Below are positions 6,232-9,813 of a DNA stretch of 9,813 bases, one piece after another. This DNA comes from Bacteroidota bacterium. GTDB taxonomy: Bacteria > Bacteroidota > Bacteroidia > JACCXN01. Under the pieces are notes generated by a model. The model was not told the DNA's origin and did no database searches. It worked only from the letters and a program-made list of their open reading frames with translations. The DNA is taken from positions 1 through 9,813 of the forward strand of contig CANHPJ010000036.1 in the NCBI GenBank assembly GCA_947462515.1, in the 5' to 3' direction. The position numbers and the translations under genes are program-made. How positions within the stretch are numbered: the first letter of the stretch is position 1; the number at the start of each line of letters is the position of its first letter.

Positions 6232-6263
6232 AAAAAAAACACGAAAATGATTCGTGTTTTTTT
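6232..6263 (-). terminator. Intrinsic terminator of paaE
   Basis: The arms 6233-6245 and 6251-6263 pair over 13 bases around a five-base loop. The core is CACGAA / TTCGTG, flanked by A and T runs. Read on the minus strand the hairpin is followed by a T-run (complement of A6232-6239, partly in the stem). It begins about 20 bases after the paaE stop. On the plus strand it is also followed by T-rich sequence, so it could work both ways, but no plus-strand gene ends here. It implies that paaE and paaABC are separate transcripts. Confidence 0.75.
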
Positions 6264-6284
6264 AACTTTTTTTTGATTTTGGGA

Positions 6285-7361
6285 TTATCTACCCTGATCG
6301 TAATTTACAACAACTATAGGGGTTAATGGCCTTGATTGGCATGTTAGAATAAAGCCTTCTTCTACTTCAGATTCGAGAAGTGCATAATTTACAACCATTT
6401 CAACTTTTCCTTCAATGAGCTTGGCTCGGCAGGTACAGCATGATCCTGCTCTGCAGGCGTAAGGCGCATCTATGTTGGCATCCAGAGCCTTGTCTAAAAT
6501 GAAATCATCAGCACCCAATTCCATGGTTTTTTCATCGCCATCGCAAATAATAGTAACCATGCTTTTAAATGTTTCGTTACCAACCGATGCTTTCGAAACT
6601 ATTTCCGAGGTGTCTGTAGGAGCAGAGAAGTACTCCAAATGCACACTAGTCTTATTTATGTTAAGGTTGTTAAGTGTTTGTTCTATGTTTTGCATCATGC
6701 CGGTAGGTCCGCAAATGAAATACTCATTTTGCTCTGCAGGGTTTACAAATCTCTTAACAAGTTCTGTTGTTTTTTCAAGTGTCATTATACCTTGAAACAA
6801 TGAATCAGCAATGTTTCCTTGATCAAGGATATGATGAACTTTTAACCTGTCCGAAAACTGGTTTTCAAGTGATTCTATCTTTGTTTTAAAGATTATTGCC
6901 TCTGCGTTTTGGTTGGCATAGAATAAAATAACCTTACTTTTAGGTTCCGCATGCAAAGCTGTTTTTAAAATAGAAAGCATTGGCGTAATACCGCTGCCAC
7001 CGGCGAACAAAACATAAGTTTTTTGGTTTGAGGGATTCATCTCCGAATAAAAATTTCCCATAGGAGGCATTACCTCAATGGTATCTCCTGCTTTAATCTT
7101 TTCGTTGATAAAAGTCGATACACGGCCCTCTTTTACTTTTTTAATAGCCACTCTTAATTCGCTGTCAATATTCGGACTGGTGCAAATTGAATAGGATCTT
7201 CTGAGCTCCTGTCCGTTCACATGCAATTTAAGGGTAAGGTATTGCCCTTGTTTGTATTGAAATTTTTCTTTTAAGTCAGTTGGAATGTTAAAGCCAATAG
7301 AAACGCTTTCAGCTGTTTCTCTGGTTACATCGGTGATGTTAAGTGGGTAAAATTTTGTCAT
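6285..7361 (-). CDS. paaE: Phenylacetyl-CoA epoxidase reductase subunit PaaE
   Basis: PaaE (PaaK in some nomenclatures) is the NAD(P)H-dependent reductase that feeds electrons to the diiron centre of PaaA. The 358-residue protein has three parts in the family order. The first is an FAD-binding barrel (about residues 5-107) with the flavin motif RRSYSI (54-59) and GQYLTL. The second is a nucleotide-binding domain (~115-235) with AGGSGITPMLSIL (120-132) and FICGPTGMM (216-223). The third is a C-terminal plant-type 2Fe-2S ferredoxin domain (~268-355) with Cys303-x4-Cys308-x2-Cys311 and Cys341 in LTCQSRP. All cluster cysteines and the flavin motif are present. Cys309 is an extra cysteine inside the cluster loop. 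The gene lies upstream of paaA on the same strand, unlike the paaABCDE order of E. coli, and has its own -7 box and terminator. Related reductases with the same layout exist for other oxygenases, but linkage to paaABCD decides the assignment. Confidence 0.94.
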   Translation of the reverse strand: MTKFYPLNITDVTRETAESVSIGFNIPTDLKEKFQYKQGQYLTLKLHVNGQELRRSYSICTSPNIDSELRVAIKKVKEGRVSTFINEKIKAGDTIEVMPPMGNFYSEMNPSNQKTYVLFAGGSGITPMLSILKTALHAEPKSKVILFYANQNAEAIIFKTKIESLENQFSDRLKVHHILDQGNIADSLFQGIMTLEKTTELVKRFVNPAEQNEYFICGPTGMMQNIEQTLNNLNINKTSVHLEYFSAPTDTSEIVSKASVGNETFKSMVTIICDGDEKTMELGADDFILDKALDANIDAPYACRAGSCCTCRAKLIEGKVEMVVNYALLESEVEEGFILTCQSRPLTPIVVVNYDQGR

Positions 7362-7387
7362 TTTATTGCTTTAATTAAATGGAAGTG

Positions 7388-7395
7388 CAAAATTA
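7388..7395 (-). promoter_or_regulatory. -7 box upstream of paaE
   Basis: The minus strand reads TAATTTTG here, an exact TAnnTTTG match. Transcription would start near 7382 and leave about 20 bases of leader before the paaE ATG. No TTG is seen at the proper distance for a -33 element. In AT-rich DNA a lone -7 match is moderate evidence; its distance to the start codon supports it. Confidence 0.42.
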
Positions 7396-7455
7396 AAATT
7401 ATAAAACATAAAATCTAATTATTATTTATAAGTTTGATTTAGGAAGATTTTTATC

Positions 7456-7486
7456 AGGCAGTTTTTAGCTTGAATCCATACTGCCT
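7456..7486. repeat. Inverted repeat in the paaE/barrel-protein divergent region
   Basis: AGGCAGT (7456-7462) and ACTGCCT (7480-7486) are exact 7-base inverted arms 17 bases apart. They sit between the -7 boxes of paaE (minus) and of the barrel-protein gene (plus). They are unusually GC-rich for this gap. The distance suits a regulator site on one DNA face or a chance match. A nearby second copy of ATCAGG (7454-7459 and 7491-7496) adds weak repetition. Function is not shown. Confidence 0.25.
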
Positions 7487-7503
7487 TTAAATCAGGTTTT
7501 TGT

Positions 7504-7511
7504 TAAATTTG
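7504..7511 (+). promoter_or_regulatory. -7 box upstream of the barrel-protein gene
   Basis: TAAATTTG matches TAnnTTTG exactly, 28 bases before the ATG at 7540. The predicted start of transcription is near 7517. A -33 TTG at normal spacing is lacking; the only nearby candidate is CTG at 7481-7483. As no terminator or second -7 box lies between the barrel-protein gene and ade, this promoter could serve both. Confidence 0.42.
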
Positions 7512-7539
7512 TCTAAAACAACGCAAAAAAAATATTTTT

Positions 7540-8133
7540 ATGCCCCGAAGTAAATTTTTCATGATATCCATTTTTATTTCTTTGTTATTCAGTCCTTTTT
7601 TGAGTTTTGCTCAGGATGAAAATTCCGGTATGGTTCCAAATAAGCCATTTGTGAAGCAGCCAGAGCCGATGATTGACATTACCAATAAATTGTTTCTTGG
7701 CGGTAATGTAGGGTTTCAGGCAGGCGCAGCATCCACTTCGGTATACCTGGCTCCAATGTTGGGTTATAAGCTGTCCGATGATGTTATGGTAGGGGTAGGG
7801 TCGAGTTATCTTTATTTAAGGCAGAGAATAGTAAGTCCAACATACAATGAACTTTTTTCAACGCATGTTTTCGGAGGCAGTGTTTTTGCCCGTTATTTTG
7901 TTTTTGAAAATATGTTTGCGCATGCTGAATATGAGATGCTTAATTTATCAACCTATGATTCTTTCAATAGCAGAAAAAATATAGGTAGCCTTTTGGCGGG
8001 GGGCGGATATATGCAACAAATTGGGGAGCATTTTGCTACCAATTTTTCTGTTTTGTGGGCTTTCAATCAGTCTGCTTATTCTCCTTACAATAGTCCTTTG
8101 GTTATAAGACCGGGGTTTTTTTATGTTTTTTGA
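7540..8133 (+). CDS. Predicted outer-membrane beta-barrel protein, function unknown
   Basis: I do not recognise a named family. The 197-residue precursor starts with a clear Sec signal peptide: PRSK, a hydrophobic stretch FFMISIFISLLFSPFLSFA, and likely cleavage after Ala24 in SFA-QDEN. A short Pro-rich polar segment follows (~30-45). From about residue 50 the chain alternates polar and hydrophobic residues in short strands separated by Gly/Asp/Asn turns, such as LFLGGNVGFQAG, STSVYLAPMLGYKLSD, DVMVGVGSSYLYL, THVFGGSVFARYFVF, NMFAHAEYEMLNL and HFATNFSVLWAFNQ. The end is PLVIRPGFFYVF, a C-terminal Phe typical of outer-membrane barrels. About eight strands would fit. The ATG at 7540 is preferred over the Met8 codon because it adds the basic n-region. 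It is divergent from paaE and 45 bases ahead of ade. A role in solute passage or envelope structure is speculation. Confidence 0.75.
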   Translation: MPRSKFFMISIFISLLFSPFLSFAQDENSGMVPNKPFVKQPEPMIDITNKLFLGGNVGFQAGAASTSVYLAPMLGYKLSDDVMVGVGSSYLYLRQRIVSPTYNELFSTHVFGGSVFARYFVFENMFAHAEYEMLNLSTYDSFNSRKNIGSLLAGGGYMQQIGEHFATNFSVLWAFNQSAYSPYNSPLVIRPGFFYVF

Positions 8134-8178
8134 GAGCTTCTCCGATAAAAAACAGATCTAACGTTTATTAATTAAAAG

Positions 8179-9804
8179 ATGAATTTTTCCATTACCGGTA
8201 ATATAGTTGATGTTGTTAACCAAGCGATTTTTCAGGGTGAGGTTTTTATAAAAGATGGAATTATTGAAAAAATTGAACGTAAGCCAATCAATTCCAGCAG
8301 GTTTATCATTCCTGGGTTCGTAGATGCTCATATTCATATAGAGAGTTCCATGTTGATTCCCTCCGAGTTTGCTCGTTTGGCTGTGGTGCATGGAACTGTT
8401 GCCACTGTTTCAGATCCTCATGAAATTGCTAATGTGCTTGGTGTTGCCGGTGTAAGATATATGATAGACAATGGAAAAAAAGTTCCATTTAAATTTAATT
8501 TCGGTGCTCCATCCTGTGTGCCGGCCACTAAATTTGAAACCGCCGGAGCAGAGGTTGATGTTGCAGAAATTGAAGCGCTTATGCAGCTGGACGAAATAAA
8601 ATACCTGGCTGAAATGATGAACTTTCCGGGCGTATTGTTTCAGGATCCTCAAGTTATTGCAAAGCTTGCTGCAGCTAAAAAATATAAAAAACCCATCGAC
8701 GGGCATGCTCCAGGATTAATGGGCGACGAGGCAAGAAAATATATAGAAGCAGGCATAAGTACTGATCATGAATGTTTTACCAAAGAAGAAGCCCTTCATA
8801 AGTTGAAATTAGGAATGAAAATACTGATAAGAGAGGGCAGCGCCGCTAAAAACTTTGACGCTTTAATTTCTCTTTTGGATGAATATCCTGATATGATTAT
8901 GTTTTGTTCCGATGATAAGCATCCCAATGAATTGGCATTAGGCCACATGAATGAAATTGCAGCAAGGGCTGTCAGTTACGGTATTGATGCCATGAAGGTT
9001 TTAAGGGCATTAAGTTATAATCCTGTTAAGCACTATAATTTAAATGTTGGCTTATTGCAAGAGGGTGATCCCGCCGATTTTATTGTGGTTAGTGATTTGA
9101 CAGATTTTAATGTACAGCAAACCTTTATTGGCGGAATATTGGTAGCTTCTAATAATGAAAGTCATATTTTGCCTGTAGATGAGCAGGTAGTAAATAAATT
9201 TGAGTGCAATAAAATAACTGAAAAAGATCTTGAAATAATTCCCTTGTCAAACCAAGTAAGGGTAATAGAAGCGCTTGAGGGACAACTTATAACACAAGAA
9301 ATAAAAAAGGATATAAAAAATTTGTCCGAAAATCTCCAGTCTATGGTTGAAGATGATGTTTTAAAACTAGTAGTAGTTAATAGATATCAAGCTTCAAAAC
9401 CTGCTGTTGCTTTTGTTAAAAATTTCGGCTTAAAAAGTGGAGCTATTGCCTCGAGCGTAGCTCACGATAGTCATAATATAATAGCAGTTGGAGTTAGTGA
9501 TGAAGAGATAGTACGAGCTGTAAATTTAATTATTGATAAACAGGGTGGTGTTTCTTATAGCAATGCCCTAGAGAATCTTGTTTTGCCTCTTCCAGTGGCC
9601 GGATTAATGAGTAATCAGGATGGTTATAAGGTAGCCAAAGAGTATGAAATGCTTGATTGCAAAGCCAAAGAATCGGGTGCTAGACTGGCAGCCCCATATA
9701 TGACATTGTCATTTTTGGCTCTTCTTGTTATTCCTGAACTAAAATTAAGCGATAAAGGTTTATTTGATGGTAAAGCTTTTGGATTTACTTCTCTTTTTGT
9801 TTAA
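8179..9804 (+). CDS. ade: Adenine deaminase
   Basis: The enzyme deaminates adenine to hypoxanthine and ammonia in purine salvage; it is a cytoplasmic, metal-dependent member of the amidohydrolase superfamily. The 541-residue protein has the metal and active-site motifs of the Ade family in order: PGFVDAHIHIESSM with His51 and His53, VSDPHEIANVLG with His81 (72-88 region), LAEMMNFPGV with Glu145, IDGHAPGL with His176, STDHE with His197, and FCSDDKHP with Asp245/246. The barrel is flanked by a small beta-sandwich made of the N-terminus and the EGDPADFIVV segment (295-304). The Ade-specific C-terminal domain (~355-541) contains SSVAHDSHNIIAVG (425-438), QGGVSYSNALENLVLPLPVAGLMS and the terminal FGFTSLF. 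All expected motifs are present, which separates it from adenosine deaminase and from dihydroorotase-like relatives. It is slightly shorter than E. coli Ade (~588). Probably co-transcribed with the barrel-protein gene, but there is no functional link visible. Confidence 0.96.
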   Translation: MNFSITGNIVDVVNQAIFQGEVFIKDGIIEKIERKPINSSRFIIPGFVDAHIHIESSMLIPSEFARLAVVHGTVATVSDPHEIANVLGVAGVRYMIDNGKKVPFKFNFGAPSCVPATKFETAGAEVDVAEIEALMQLDEIKYLAEMMNFPGVLFQDPQVIAKLAAAKKYKKPIDGHAPGLMGDEARKYIEAGISTDHECFTKEEALHKLKLGMKILIREGSAAKNFDALISLLDEYPDMIMFCSDDKHPNELALGHMNEIAARAVSYGIDAMKVLRALSYNPVKHYNLNVGLLQEGDPADFIVVSDLTDFNVQQTFIGGILVASNNESHILPVDEQVVNKFECNKITEKDLEIIPLSNQVRVIEALEGQLITQEIKKDIKNLSENLQSMVEDDVLKLVVVNRYQASKPAVAFVKNFGLKSGAIASSVAHDSHNIIAVGVSDEEIVRAVNLIIDKQGGVSYSNALENLVLPLPVAGLMSNQDGYKVAKEYEMLDCKAKESGARLAAPYMTLSFLALLVIPELKLSDKGLFDGKAFGFTSLFV

Positions 9805-9813
9805 ATCAAAGCC

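Noticed and set aside
6193..6252. Direct repeat ACGAAATGATT / ACGAAAATGATT upstream of paaA as a regulator site
   Set aside because: The second copy is part of the paaE terminator hairpin and the copies differ by an inserted base; chance in AT-rich DNA is likely.
6472..6795. 107-codon plus-strand open frame opposite paaE
   Set aside because: It is antisense to the 2Fe-2S and nucleotide-binding parts of PaaE, with no recognisable domain.
8125..8153. Possible terminator between the barrel-protein gene and ade (GTTTTTT ... AAAAAAC)
   Set aside because: The outer stem is only A-T pairs closed by one G-C, the inner GAGA/TCTC stem is four bases, and no T-run follows it. Too weak to call.

Overview
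The window looks like chromosomal DNA of an aerobic or facultatively aerobic member of the Bacteroidota. The reasons are its AT-rich composition, the absence of Shine-Dalgarno motifs ahead of starts, several matches to the Bacteroidota -7 promoter box TAnnTTTG, a RecA of the Bacteroidota type with a short C-terminus, and an oxygen-dependent phenylacetyl-CoA epoxidase. I cannot place it to genus.

Layout. 1-872 (+) is recA without its first ~43 codons, followed by a strong hairpin (965-992). 1014-2045 (+) is a lipoprotein built of about eight TPRs. 2320-3144 (+) is a solitary Rpn/PD-(D/E)XK nuclease gene with its own -7 box and an overlapping inverted repeat. A non-coding convergent gap (3145-3397) holds nothing I recognise. 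From 7361 down to 3398 on the minus strand lies a complete set of phenylacetyl-CoA 1,2-epoxidase genes, transcribed in the order paaE, paaA, paaB, paaC, paaD. Two hairpins with U-tracts cut the set into paaE / paaABC / paaD. Divergent from paaE are a small predicted outer-membrane beta-barrel protein (7540-8133, +) and, 45 bases behind it, a complete adenine deaminase gene (8179-9804, +).

How the genes work together. PaaA (diiron catalytic subunit) with PaaC and PaaB forms the oxygenase. PaaE passes electrons from NAD(P)H through FAD and a 2Fe-2S centre, and PaaD is the DUF59/zinc-ribbon accessory protein. The module turns phenylacetyl-CoA into its ring 1,2-epoxide. None of the genes for phenylacetate activation or for ring opening and beta-oxidation is in the window, so they must lie elsewhere or be absent. 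Adenine deaminase belongs to purine salvage and has no evident link to the paa genes.

I see no CRISPR array, RNA gene, insertion sequence with terminal repeats, or clear new multi-gene system. The points most worth a second look are the hairpin ending about ten bases before the paaD start, the solitary Rpn gene with a palindrome in its promoter, and the unassigned barrel protein divergent from paaE. Promoters were matched by eye, and family assignments come from remembered family sequences rather than a search.
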